Positions 1 through 7,791 are shown, counted from the stretch's first letter. The stretch is DNA of 64,000 nucleotides from Symbiobacterium thermophilum IAM 14863 (GCF_000009905.1 NC_006177.1:620001-684000); one strand, 5' to 3'. Translations and numbers: made by a program. The notes: generated from the letters alone by a model not told the origin.

Positions 1-2
1 TC

Positions 3-143
3 AAGGCGCCCGTGGACGCGTTCCTCGACACCGTCCGGGTCAACGTCGAGGACGAGAAGGTGCGGGCGAACCGCTATGCCCTGCTCCAGGCCCTGGGCGG
101 CCTCCTGTCGGCGCCGGCCGATCTGAGCAAGCTCGCGGGGTAG
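3..143 (+). CDS. glyS: Glycyl-tRNA synthetase beta subunit, C-terminal end (partial)
   Basis: Only the last 46 codons and the stop lie inside the window; the gene enters from the left edge. The tail reads [20 protein letters not shown] and ends PADLSKLAG. This matches the end of the anticodon-binding (DALR-like) region of bacterial GlyS, where a Val-x-Val-x-x-(D/E)-(D/E)-x-(K/R)-V-R-x-N-R stretch followed by a short helix and 'ADLSKL' is typical. GlyS works with GlyQ as an alpha2beta2 enzyme charging tRNA-Gly. A strong terminator follows 18 bp after the stop. In Firmicutes glyS commonly precedes the ppsR/dnaG/rpoD group, which fits the rest of the window. Confidence 0.88.
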   Translation, partial: KAPVDAFLDTVRVNVEDEKVRANRYALLQALGGLLSAPADLSKLAG

Positions 144-161
144 ACCCGGACGCGCACGCCA

Positions 162-205
162 GGGGCTGTTCCACACGTCGTCAAGGACGACGTTGGAACA
201 GCCCC
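162..205 (+). terminator. Intrinsic terminator of glyS
   Basis: A very long hairpin: outer arms GGGGCTGTTCCA and TGGAACAGCCCC, inner arms ACGTCGT and ACGACGT, with a small loop and a short T-rich tail (gtttctt). It directly follows the glyS stop. The 11-bp outer arm is shared with the terminator after nagB at 36597-36639. Confidence 0.85.
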
Positions 206-383
206 GTTTCTTGCTGTAGTGGCGCGGGAGTCGACCTGATCCTAGCACGTTCTGGTTCTCGGCGGCCTGCGTACGGGTCCCGGGGTGGACCCGCGGGCAC
301 CTCGGGGCCGGTGAGTGGGTGCGGAGCCAGCGGAACGGCCGGGGGCCGACTGCAGACCGAGTACAGGGCGGCGTGCACGGGAG

Positions 384-915
384 GGCTGTTCGAGGCGGAA
401 TGTGCATGGTGTTTCGGGTACCGAAGGTATTTTCCGCCTCGAACCGGGGGGAGCGGGGCCAGATGGTGGTGTGAGGCCTGCGGGGTAGGCGCAGGGGTGG
501 GCTGTTCGAGGCGGAATGTGCATGGTGCTTCGGGCACCGAAGGTATATTCCGCCTCGAACCGGGGGGGAGCGGGGCCGAATGGTAGTGTGAGGACTGTGG
601 GAGGAGGCGCAGGGGTGGGCTGTTCGAGGCGGAATGTGCATGGTGCTTCGGGCACCGAAGGTATTTTCCGCCTCGAACCGGGTGGGAGAGAGGCTGGATG
701 GTGGTGTGAGGACTGCGGGGGAGGCGCACGGGAGGGCTGTTCGAGGCGGAATGTGCATGGTGTTTCGGGTACCGAAGGTATTTTCCGCCTCGAACCGGGG
801 GGAGCGGGGCCGGATGGTGGTGTGAGGACTGCGGGGGAGGCGCACGGGGTGAGCTGTTCGAGGCGAAATGTGCACGGTGCTTCGGGAGCCGAATGTATAT
901 TTCGCCTCGAACCGA
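384..915. repeat. Hairpin array 1: five tandem long inverted repeats, period about 117 bp
   Basis: Five copies start near 384, 500, 617, 735 and 853. Each is about 62-67 nt with outer arms GTTCGAGGCGGAA and TTCCGCCTCGAAC (13-14 bp) and an inner stem CTTCGG/CCGAAG closing a 3-nt loop. Copies are separated by a conserved G-rich spacer of about 50 bp. Copy 5 has GGCGAAAT on the left arm and ATTTCGCC on the right: both strands changed, so pairing is kept. Copies 1 and 4 carry TTTCGG/CCGAAG, a wobble version of the inner stem. Periods of 116-118 bp break any reading frame, so open frames through here are not genes. The flanks 206-383 and 916-1133 hold nothing I can name. CRISPR is excluded because the spacers are near identical. 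Confidence 0.9.
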
Positions 916-1133
916 ATGGGAAACGGGTCGGCCCGACAGATTAGGGTGGGGTGCCAGAGCACGGGTCCGTCGGCGATTCGGGCGCACGGCGTCTGCGATG
1001 GACCGCGGGGCAGGAGCCGGGTTCCGCGGCGGAGAAGCCACGACCGAGAAGGGTTCCGCCACGCCCATGACCCCGGCCGGGTCGGCGGCTCGTGGAGCCT
1101 GAACCCCACCATACCCGGAAGGGGGCTTCCGTC

Positions 1134-1736
1134 ATGACCCAGCCTGCCGGCTTCGCACCGGTACTGTTCAAGGCCCGGAAGGATCCTGAGATCGTGGAGG
1201 TTCCCGACACCTGGTGCCTGACCCTGAGCGGTGTCGGCGCGCCCGAGAGCCCGGCGTTTCAGCAGGCGGTCGAGGCGCTCTACGGACTGGCTTACACCCT
1301 GAAGTTCCAGCAGAAGGCCGCCGGGCAGGACTTCAAGGTCCCGCCCCTGGAGGGGCTGTGGTGGTCCGAGCCACCGGAGGCGTTCGCCCGGACGCCGCGG
1401 GAAGAATGGCGCTGGCAGCTGCTGATCCGGATGCCTGAGGGGATCACCGCGGAACAGGTGGCCGCCACCCGCGGCCAGGCGGCGGCCAAGAAGAAGAACC
1501 CACGGATCCTGGACGTGGCGTTCGAGCGCTTCGCCGGGGGTACGGCCGCGCAGGTGCTCCACGTGGGCCCCTTCTCCGAAGAGGGACCGGTGATCGAGCA
1601 GCTGCACGCCTTCATCGCCGCGCAGGGATACCGGCTCCGGGGCCGCCACCACGAGGTCTACCTCTCCGACTTCCGGCGCACCCCGCCGGAGAAGCTGAAG
1701 ACCATCCTGCGGCAACCGGTGGAGCCTGCCACCTAG
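1134..1736 (+). CDS. GyrI-like small-molecule-binding domain protein
   Basis: A 200-residue protein of the GyrI-like/COG4832 type: the order 'Y(G)LAYTLKF' near residue 50, 'PLEGLWW' near 75, 'WRWQLLIRMPE' near 95 and 'VLHVGPFSEEGPVIEQLHAFI' near 150 is the usual pattern of the stand-alone members. These fold as a tandem SHS2 domain and are thought to bind hydrophobic small molecules; the physiological ligand is not known. There is no DNA-binding domain. The ATG at 1134 is preceded by GGAAGGGGG. The stop overlaps the stop of the convergent SDR gene by 4 bp. Confidence 0.8.
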   Translation: MTQPAGFAPVLFKARKDPEIVEVPDTWCLTLSGVGAPESPAFQQAVEALYGLAYTLKFQQKAAGQDFKVPPLEGLWWSEPPEAFARTPREEWRWQLLIRMPEGITAEQVAATRGQAAAKKKNPRILDVAFERFAGGTAAQVLHVGPFSEEGPVIEQLHAFIAAQGYRLRGRHHEVYLSDFRRTPPEKLKTILRQPVEPAT

Positions 1737-2479
1737 TTCATCACCCGGCCGCCGTCCACCACGACCGTCTGCCCGGTGACGAACGCCGCTGCCGGCGAGA
1801 GCAGCCAGGCCACGACCTCGGCCACCTCGCCGAAGGTGCCCAGGCGGCGGAGGGGGGTCTGGGCCTTCATCGCCTCCAGCGCCGGCGTCGGCAGCGCTCG
1901 GGCGAGGGGCGAGTCGATGGGCCCCGGCGCCACGCAGTTGACGCGGATGCCCAGCGGCCCCCACTCTCGGGCGGCCGACCGGGTGAGCCCTACCAGCCCC
2001 GCCTTCGCCGCCGCATAGGCGGGCCCGAACGCACCGCCGTTGAAGCTGACCACCGAGCCGACGTTGACCACGGCCGGCTCCCGCCCTTCCCGCAAGAGAG
2101 GCAGGGCCGCCCGCATCACGTGGAAGGGGCCGCTGAGGTCGGCCGCCAGCACGGCGGCCCATTGCTCGGGGGTGACCTGGTCCCAGGGGAGCACCGGCGC
2201 CACCCCGGCGTTGTTGACCAGTAGATCCAACCCGCCCCACGCGTCCCGCACCAGCTCAACCACGGACTCGGCCTGGCCGGGCACGGCGAGGTCGGCCCGG
2301 AGCACCAGCGCCCGGCGGCCGGAGGCATTCACCGCCTTCGCCGTTTCCTCCGCGCCGGCCTTGTCCCGGTGGTAGTGCACGGCCACGTCGGCCCCGGCCT
2401 GGGCCAGGCGGCGGGCCACCGCTGCCCCCAGCCCCTTGGAGGCCCCGGTCACCAGCGCCCGCTTGCCGCTCAGATCCAC
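1733..2479 (-). CDS. Short-chain dehydrogenase/reductase (FabG-like), last gene of the chorismate-linked operon
   Basis: 248 residues, classical SDR length. TGASKGLG nucleotide-binding motif near residue 12, NNAG near 90, catalytic YAAAK near 155 and the C-terminal 'FVTGQTVVVDGG' of FabG-type enzymes are all visible. It reduces a carbonyl or oxidises an alcohol with NAD(P)H/NAD(P). The start is GTG at 2479, with GGGAGG 12 bp upstream. It overlaps the end of the reductase gene by 10 bp, so it is very likely translated coupled to it. In this operon it could reduce an aldehyde made by the upstream reductase, or act like EntA on a dihydrodiol; the sequence does not decide between these. Confidence 0.85.
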   Translation of the reverse strand: MDLSGKRALVTGASKGLGAAVARRLAQAGADVAVHYHRDKAGAEETAKAVNASGRRALVLRADLAVPGQAESVVELVRDAWGGLDLLVNNAGVAPVLPWDQVTPEQWAAVLAADLSGPFHVMRAALPLLREGREPAVVNVGSVVSFNGGAFGPAYAAAKAGLVGLTRSAAREWGPLGIRVNCVAPGPIDSPLARALPTPALEAMKAQTPLRRLGTFGEVAEVVAWLLSPAAAFVTGQTVVVDGGRVMN

Positions 2480-3903
2480 GGGATCACCGCCTCCCGATAT
2501 GCCTTGGCCGTGAACAGGAAGTCCGCCAGCCGGCCCTTGTGCGGCGCCCCGGGCTCCGTGTGCCAGGGCGGGACCGGGCCGACGAACAGCTTTTGAATCG
2601 AAGGTTCCCTGAGGCAGCGCCGGACGAGCGCTGCCTCTTTCGTCATCAGCGTGACCGCCAGCGAGCCGCGCAGCAGCGGCAGCGGGTCTGCACCGGCGGG
2701 CAGCCGTAGGCCGGTCGCCCACGGGGCCGGAATCTCCGCGCCGAAACGGGGATCGGCGGGATCGACGCCCAGCACCAGCGCGGGGCGCACAAAGGTGAGG
2801 CCGTCCACCTCCACGGCTTCGCCCGGGGTCAGCCGGGCCGCCGCCGGGTCCTTCCAGGCGGGGACGCGCGCAGCCGGGTCCAGGGGGTCCAGGAGCGGCA
2901 ACCGGGCCAGCCGTTCCGCCACCGCTTCCAGGAGGCCCGGGGCGTCACCCCTGAGCAGCACGGCGCTGGCGCAGGTGCACTTGCGCCCGCCGTCGTGCAG
3001 GATGCAGTCCACCAGGAACGTCACAGGGTCTTCGGCACTGGTGGAAGAGCTGGCCGGCTTGTGGGTGCGGAGGCCGGACGGCTGGCCGTTCGGTTCCGGG
3101 GTCGGGTCACCCGGCGCTGCCCCGACCGCGTCCGTGTCCACCAGCACCTTGGACCGGCCCGGGCCGTTGAAGAGCACCCGGGGATCCCGGCCCAGCAGCG
3201 ATTCCAGCGCAGGCCCGCCATACGCCACCGTCCGGTCGCAGTGTTCCACCAGGGCGGGCACCAGGTCGTGCCCCCCGGGCAACAGGGCGATCCGCTCGGC
3301 CGGGAAACCCGCCTCCCGGAGTGCGAGCAGAACCCGCCACGGTGTGAAGGGGTCGTCGGCGCCGGGCCGGACGGCGACCACCCAGCCCATCGCCAGCGCC
3401 AGCACCCAGGTCAGGTGCACCGCCGGGTGGTTGGACGGGGCGACGAAGCCCAGCACCCGGCCCACCGGCGCCCAACCGCAGGACTTGCCGGGAGCGGGCT
3501 CGATCCGGCCGGTGAGGAAGGGCTCCGGCGTGCCGCCCGGCGCCTGCCAGGTCAGGGCTTCTCGCACCTGCGCCATGCCCCGGGCCAGTTCGGCCAGGGC
3601 GCGTCGGCTGTCGGTGAGGGGGGCGCCGGTGGCCAGCGTGACCAGCCGGGCGTGCTCCTCCGGGGAGCAGCCCCCGAGTTCGGCTGCGTCCAGCAGACGG
3701 CCGGCCGCGGCGATTCGGTCCCAGAGGGCGGTGAGGTCGGCTTCCGGCTCCGCCGCCGCCCGCAGCTCGGCCACCGCCCGGTGGACCAGCAGGGCCGGCG
3801 CGACGGCCACCTTCGCCAGGGGCTCGCCCCGGTAGTCCCGGAGCAGCCGCACGTCCAGGCTGGTCCGCTCCCGGCCGCCCCGCCAGATGGGGATCTCCCG
3901 CAC
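2470..3903 (-). CDS. Acylating aldehyde dehydrogenase / acyl reductase (LuxC/ALDH superfamily)
   Basis: 477 residues of the aldehyde-dehydrogenase superfamily. Visible features: 'GFVAPSNHP' near 152-160 (NFP-like Asn loop), the helical nucleotide-binding part to about 240, then 'FNGPGRSKVLVD' near 245 and a catalytic cysteine in GGRKCTCAS (Cys309). The usual ELGGK glutamate segment is replaced by a glycine-rich one, as in CoA-acylating or acyl-reducing members, so I infer reduction of an activated acyl group to an aldehyde. Residues about 261-292 are a Pro/Ser/Gly-rich insert between that segment and the cysteine. Start GTG 3903 lies 1 bp after the stop of the adenylating ligase and 10 bp of its end overlap the SDR. 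Substrate unknown. Confidence 0.72.
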   Translation of the reverse strand: MREIPIWRGGRERTSLDVRLLRDYRGEPLAKVAVAPALLVHRAVAELRAAAEPEADLTALWDRIAAAGRLLDAAELGGCSPEEHARLVTLATGAPLTDSRRALAELARGMAQVREALTWQAPGGTPEPFLTGRIEPAPGKSCGWAPVGRVLGFVAPSNHPAVHLTWVLALAMGWVVAVRPGADDPFTPWRVLLALREAGFPAERIALLPGGHDLVPALVEHCDRTVAYGGPALESLLGRDPRVLFNGPGRSKVLVDTDAVGAAPGDPTPEPNGQPSGLRTHKPASSSTSAEDPVTFLVDCILHDGGRKCTCASAVLLRGDAPGLLEAVAERLARLPLLDPLDPAARVPAWKDPAAARLTPGEAVEVDGLTFVRPALVLGVDPADPRFGAEIPAPWATGLRLPAGADPLPLLRGSLAVTLMTKEAALVRRCLREPSIQKLFVGPVPPWHTEPGAPHKGRLADFLFTAKAYREAVIPWI

Positions 3904-3904
3904 C

Positions 3905-5056
3905 TCAGTACACCCCCTCGACTCGGGCGCCGCCCCCGTCCAGGGGTGCAACCTCCGCCAGCTCGTCCCACAGCTCCGACCCGGGCCATGGGACGCGGAC
4001 CGCCCGATCCCGCTCCAGGTGCCAGGGGAGGAACAGCTCCCGGGTCAGCAGGCTGATGCGGACCTGGCCGGCCTCGCCGGGAGCGACGCGGCGGCTCGGG
4101 TCCTGCGGGTCGACCACCCGGACCACCGCCGCCGGCCCCGGCGGGGAGAAGATGCAGCGGTGGGTGTCGCCCTCCCGGCGGGGACGCTGGCAGGCGATGC
4201 CCATCAGCGTGTTGCCGTACCAGCCCACGAACCGCGCCTCCGGCAGCAGCTCCTCCTCCAGCAGCCGCAGCCCTTCGGCGGAAAGCGAGGTGCCGAACCA
4301 GATGATGCCCTCGACCCTCCCCGCCAGGGCGGCGTACGCCTCCGGGTGCTCGCAGAGGGCCTGCAGGAGGGGCGGGGTGGTGGAGAGTACCCGGACCGGC
4401 TGGGTCCTGAGCACCGCCAGGGCCTGCTCTACCAGGTGGGCGGTGTAGCGACGGGCTTCGTCGGCGCGGCCCTCCCGGTAGAGCCGCTTCACCCAGCGCG
4501 GGTCCAGGTCGACGGTATGGTAGAGGAAGCCCCGGAGCCGGGCGAGCCGGGCCACGTTGGTGCCCACCAGGTGGGGGCCCGTGGGCCCCAGGTGGAGCCA
4601 GGCCGGGTAGGCGTCCCCTCCCCCTGTGTGGGCCCGGCCCTCCGTCGTGTCCGTGCCGCCGTGCGCCGGGGCGATCGCACCGGTCGGGCCTCCCGGTCGT
4701 GTCCGTGCTTCGCGCCGCGGGAAGCCGTGCTCGTCCAGCATGCGGTCGACCCGCTGGATCCCCCTGGTGCGCTCCTGCGCGTCCACGATCCGTACGGGCG
4801 GCCCCGTGGTGCCGCCGGTCTCCCACACGTCAAAGGGCTCGCTGCACCCCCGCGGGATGAGGTCGCCGACGGGGACGGACCGCCACTCCCCGGCCACCGC
4901 GGGGAAGCGGGCCAGGTCGTCGAAGCCCCGCACCTCCGCGACGGGGTCGAAGCCCAGATCGGCCGCCTTGCGCAGCCAGTACGGCGAGCCGGTGTCCGGG
5001 CTGAAGTGCCAGCGCACGATGTCGCGCACGTGCGCGTCCAGTTCCGCCCGCGTCAT
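3905..5056 (-). CDS. Acyl/aryl-adenylating enzyme, LuxE/PaaK-like
   Basis: 383 residues. 'WETGGTTGPPVRIVD' near residue 80 is the AMP-binding P-loop; 'GIIWFGTSLSAEGLRLLEEEL' and 'GWYGNTLMG' are the later core motifs of LuxE/phenylacetate-CoA-ligase-like enzymes. It is shorter than ordinary acyl-CoA ligases, as LuxE-like acyl-protein synthetases are. It should activate a carboxylic acid as the adenylate for the adjoining reductase. Residues about 117-148 form a low-complexity insert (Gly/Thr/Ala/Arg-rich) with no counterpart expected in the family. The start is ATG 5056 in a TGATG overlap with the isochorismate-synthase-like gene, behind GAGGAGGTGA. A GTG one codon earlier is an alternative. 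Confidence 0.75.
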   Translation of the reverse strand: MTRAELDAHVRDIVRWHFSPDTGSPYWLRKAADLGFDPVAEVRGFDDLARFPAVAGEWRSVPVGDLIPRGCSEPFDVWETGGTTGPPVRIVDAQERTRGIQRVDRMLDEHGFPRREARTRPGGPTGAIAPAHGGTDTTEGRAHTGGGDAYPAWLHLGPTGPHLVGTNVARLARLRGFLYHTVDLDPRWVKRLYREGRADEARRYTAHLVEQALAVLRTQPVRVLSTTPPLLQALCEHPEAYAALAGRVEGIIWFGTSLSAEGLRLLEEELLPEARFVGWYGNTLMGIACQRPRREGDTHRCIFSPPGPAAVVRVVDPQDPSRRVAPGEAGQVRISLLTRELFLPWHLERDRAVRVPWPGSELWDELAEVAPLDGGGARVEGVY

Positions 5057-6531
5057 CACGTTGGGTCACCTCCTCGGACGGCGTCCTCGCCCCGCATCAG
5101 CTCCTCCGCCGGGGGCAGCGCGGCGCCGGCCGCGGCCAGGGCCCGTTCCGCCTTGGCCATGCACTCCCGCCATTCGGCCGCGGGGTCGCTGCCCGGCACC
5201 AGACCGGCGCCGGCCCGGACCAGGACGGTGCCGTCCCGCAGGGCCAGCGAGCGGATGGTGAGCCAGAGCTGCAGTCCGCCGCCGGGCAGTACCGCGCCCA
5301 CGGCGCCGGCGTACCAGCCCCGCGGCACAGGTTCCAACCGATCGATCAGCGCCCGGGCCGCCTCCCGGGGAATCCCGCCCACCGTGCCGGCCGGGAAGCA
5401 GGCGGCGACCAGATCGCCGGGGCCCAGGTCGGGCCGGAGCGTCCCCGACAGCCGTGACGCCAGGTGGACCAGGCCCGGGTGGCGCTCCAGCTCCATGAAG
5501 GCTTCCACCGCGACGCTCCCCGGTAGGCAGACCGCCTCCAGGTCCCGGCGGGCCTGTTCCACGGCCACCGCATGCTCCTCCCGGTCCTTCGGGCTGGCGG
5601 CGAGTTCCGACGCGCGCTCGGCGGGCCGGGTGCCGGCCAGCAGGTGCATGTGGGCGCGGCCGGCTTCCAGAAAGACCAGCGGCTCGGGGGAGATGCCCAC
5701 CAGGGTCTCGCCACCCGCGCCGACCCGTAGGAGGAACCCCAGCCCGGGCGGGCTGCCGGCAGTCAGCGGGCGGTAGATGGCCGCGGGGGGCAGGGGGCAG
5801 GGGGCGGCGAAGGGCACCGAGAGGATCACCTTGGTCAGCCGGCCTTCGGCCATGGCCGTCAGCGCCTCCCGCACCGCGGCCGCGTACGCCGGGTACGGCC
5901 ACAGCGGCACGGCCCGGTGCGGGGGCGCATGTGCCGATGCCCGCTCGCCGGGTCTTCCGGAGCCGCCCTGGCCGGCGGCAAGACCGACCTCGCCTTCGTC
6001 GGCGCCACTCTTCCTTGCGTCGGCGCCGCTCTTGCGCACGTTGGCGCCGTTCTCGCCCGTGTTGCCGCCGCTCTTACCCGCGGTGCCGCCGCTCTCGCCT
6101 GCGTTGGTACTGCTCTCGCTTGCGTCAGCGCCGCCCTCACCTGCGCAGGCGCCGCTTCGCACCGGCGGGCAGCCGCGGCCGGGGACGGCGGGCAGGCGCC
6201 CCCGCACCCAGAGCTCGCCCGCCTCCCGGTCGAACAGCGCGGCCGAGCCCGGTACCCAGAAGCGACCGGTTCCGTCCCAGTCCAGCCGGCCCACCGCCGC
6301 AGCCAGCAGCGGCGGGGCCTGCGGCGGCAGGGGGGTCCTGTCCGCCGCCGCAGCCGCCTCCGCCACCGTGCGGGCGCGGGCCTCCGGGGCCCAGGCCACC
6401 AGGGCCACCCTGCGGCCTTCCCAGGTGATGCCGTCCAGCAGCGCCACCGGCCCGGAGCCCAGGGCCGCGGCCAGGTCCGCGGGCTCCCAGGGCGGAAGGG
6501 GCAGGCGGCGGACGGACTCAGCCGTCGCCAT
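5056..6531 (-). CDS. Isochorismate-synthase-like chorismate-utilising enzyme with a heptapeptide-repeat insert
   Basis: 491 residues, chorismate-binding fold. The conserved half begins near 215 with 'GRLTKVILS' (Lys234, the position of the general-base lysine of isochorismate synthases), then 'HLLAGTRPAERASE', 'HPGLVHLASRLSGTLRPD', 'GGIPREAARALIDRLEPV', 'RGWYAGAVGAV' and 'RAGAGLVPGSDPAAEWREC'. Anthranilate synthases have Gln at the lysine position, so isochorismate (or salicylate) formation from chorismate is the better reading. No menaquinone genes are adjacent. Residues about 128-190 are a tandem heptapeptide insert. ATG 6531 overlaps the cyclase stop by 14 bp and has GGAAGGGGG upstream. 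Confidence 0.78.
   Translation of the reverse strand: MATAESVRRLPLPPWEPADLAAALGSGPVALLDGITWEGRRVALVAWAPEARARTVAEAAAAADRTPLPPQAPPLLAAAVGRLDWDGTGRFWVPGSAALFDREAGELWVRGRLPAVPGRGCPPVRSGACAGEGGADASESSTNAGESGGTAGKSGGNTGENGANVRKSGADARKSGADEGEVGLAAGQGGSGRPGERASAHAPPHRAVPLWPYPAYAAAVREALTAMAEGRLTKVILSVPFAAPCPLPPAAIYRPLTAGSPPGLGFLLRVGAGGETLVGISPEPLVFLEAGRAHMHLLAGTRPAERASELAASPKDREEHAVAVEQARRDLEAVCLPGSVAVEAFMELERHPGLVHLASRLSGTLRPDLGPGDLVAACFPAGTVGGIPREAARALIDRLEPVPRGWYAGAVGAVLPGGGLQLWLTIRSLALRDGTVLVRAGAGLVPGSDPAAEWRECMAKAERALAAAGAALPPAEELMRGEDAVRGGDPT
5962..6150 (-). repeat. Degenerate heptapeptide (21-bp) coding repeat inside the isochorismate-synthase-like gene
   Basis: Residues about 128-190 read as successive 7-residue units such as NAGESGG, TAGKSGG, NTGENGA, NVRKSGA, DARKSGA and DEGEVGL. 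At DNA level this is a degenerate 21-bp tandem repeat. It sits between the N-terminal part and the catalytic half and keeps the frame, so the enzyme is probably intact with a flexible, hydrophilic linker. Confidence 0.8.
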
Positions 6532-7201
6532 ACGGGACGCCCCCTTCCACGGCCAGGGCCCGGACCGGCGCCGCTTCCGCGCCTTCGACGAGCATGGGCG
6601 CGGCCATCAGCCAGACGATGGGCCCCCGCAGGGCCTTCAGGTTGCGGAGGTACTCCAGGATAGGTATGTCGGCTTCCAGCAGCCGGCGGTGCACGGGGAA
6701 GTCCCGGTCGCCGGGCTCCTCGGTCAGGAAGTCCAGCCCCACCAGCGCAGCCCCCTGCTCGACGCACCAGTCGGCTGCGCTGGGGGCCAGGTACGGGGGC
6801 TTCTGCCAGAAGTCCGGGTCGCCCCAGTGGCGGTCCACGTAGTCCGTGCGCAGCAGGAGACGCAGGCCGGGGCGCATCCGCCCGCCGGCTGCCGCCTCCA
6901 GGTCGTCGGCGGTGACGGGCTCGTACAGGCCGCGGTGGGTGAGATCCAGCACCAGCGCCGGCCCGATGAACCGGTCCGGCTCCAGATCGCTCACGTTCTT
7001 GCCGCCGGGCACGAAGTGGCTCGGGGCGTCGACGTGGGTGGCGTTGTGGGGATTGAACACGAACTGGCTGAAGCGCCGGCCGTGGCCCGTGGGATCCGTC
7101 TCGGGCGTCATGAGCGGGCGGATCTCCACCTGGCTGTACCAGGCGGTCCCGTAGGCCGGCATGCCGTGGCTGTAGCCCAGCGTCAGGTCGATGATGCGCA
7201 G
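6518..7201 (-). CDS. Cyclase/kynurenine-formamidase-like metal hydrolase, first gene of the operon
   Basis: About 227 residues. RIIDLTLGYSHGMP at the N-terminus and HNATHVDAPSHF near residue 60 are the signature of the cyclase family PF04199 (HxTHxDxPxH binds the metal); 'GLDFLTEEPGDRDFPVHRRLL' is the usual C-terminal half. Members include kynurenine formamidase and polyketide cyclases; the substrate here is unknown. AAGGAGGTG lies at 7208-7216. A GTG is embedded in that site (7210), while an in-frame CTG at 7201 stands 8 bp after GGAGG and directly before RIIDLT, so I place the start at CTG 7201. It heads a five-gene operon whose cistrons all touch or overlap. Confidence 0.75.
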   Translation of the reverse strand: MRIIDLTLGYSHGMPAYGTAWYSQVEIRPLMTPETDPTGHGRRFSQFVFNPHNATHVDAPSHFVPGGKNVSDLEPDRFIGPALVLDLTHRGLYEPVTADDLEAAAGGRMRPGLRLLLRTDYVDRHWGDPDFWQKPPYLAPSAADWCVEQGAALVGLDFLTEEPGDRDFPVHRRLLEADIPILEYLRNLKALRGPIVWLMAAPMLVEGAEAAPVRALAVEGGVPYGDG

Positions 7202-7323
7202 GGGGCCCACCTCCTTGGCGTTTGGCTGCTGTCCGGGACGGCCCGTGTGGCCGCTCGCCATACTATGCAGGTGCGCCGGCCCCGGTCCCGTGCATATCCA
7301 TGTCGGGGGAGGGGGGCGGCACT

Positions 7324-7791
7324 GTGGCCGTGGAGGTGGGGCTTCTGACCGTGGCGGAGTGGCCCTGGCTGGTGTCGCGGTCGGCGGCGACGGCCTGGGC
7401 CCACGTGGATCCCGCCCTGCGGGACCGGGTGAACCCGCAGGCGGTGGCCGCTCGGGTGGAGCAGAACCTGCGCGCGTTGCTGACCAGGCCCGGCAGCGCC
7501 GCACTGGTGGCGCGCGCGGGCGGCGCCGCCGCCGGCTACCTGGTGGTGGCGCTGGTGCCCGACGAGCTGACGGGGCTGCCCGTCGGTCTTTTCTATGACA
7601 TTTTCGTAGAACCGGCGTACCGGGGCACCGGCGTGAGCCACCGCCTCACCGCAGCCGGCGAGGCCCACTGCCGGGCCTGGGGCGCGAGCCTTGTCCGCCG
7701 GTACATCGACCCCGGCAACGAGCCCTCGCTCCGGCACGCGTTGCGGGAGGGCTGCCGGATCGACCGGCTTTCGCTGGTGAAGGTGCTGTGA
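7324..7791 (+). CDS. GNAT-family N-acetyltransferase
   Basis: 155 residues. The acetyl-CoA-binding core is visible as 'LVARAGGAAAGYLVVALV' (beta strand), 'GLFYDIFVEPAYRGTGVSHRL' (motif A, with RGTG for the R/Q-x-x-G-x-G/A loop) and 'WGASLVRRYIDPGNEPSLRH' (motif B). It transfers an acetyl group to an amine; the acceptor is unknown. GTG 7324 follows a GGGGGAGGGGGG ribosome site; an ATG at 7300 precedes that site and is less likely. It is divergent from the cyclase operon and may share its regulatory region. Confidence 0.75.
   Translation: MAVEVGLLTVAEWPWLVSRSAATAWAHVDPALRDRVNPQAVAARVEQNLRALLTRPGSAALVARAGGAAAGYLVVALVPDELTGLPVGLFYDIFVEPAYRGTGVSHRLTAAGEAHCRAWGASLVRRYIDPGNEPSLRHALREGCRIDRLSLVKVL

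Noticed and set aside
181-1068. Long minus-strand open frame of 295 codons (and several shorter plus-strand frames) across array 1
   Set aside because: The frame is built of the hairpin repeat itself, the repeat periods (116, 117, 118, 118) are not constant multiples of three, no ribosome site precedes it, and the stem pairing explains the sequence better.
5931-6663. Plus-strand frames of 165 and 248 codons opposite the isochorismate-synthase-like gene
   Set aside because: They mirror the 21-bp repeat of the minus-strand gene, are Arg/Pro-rich and have no recognisable domain.
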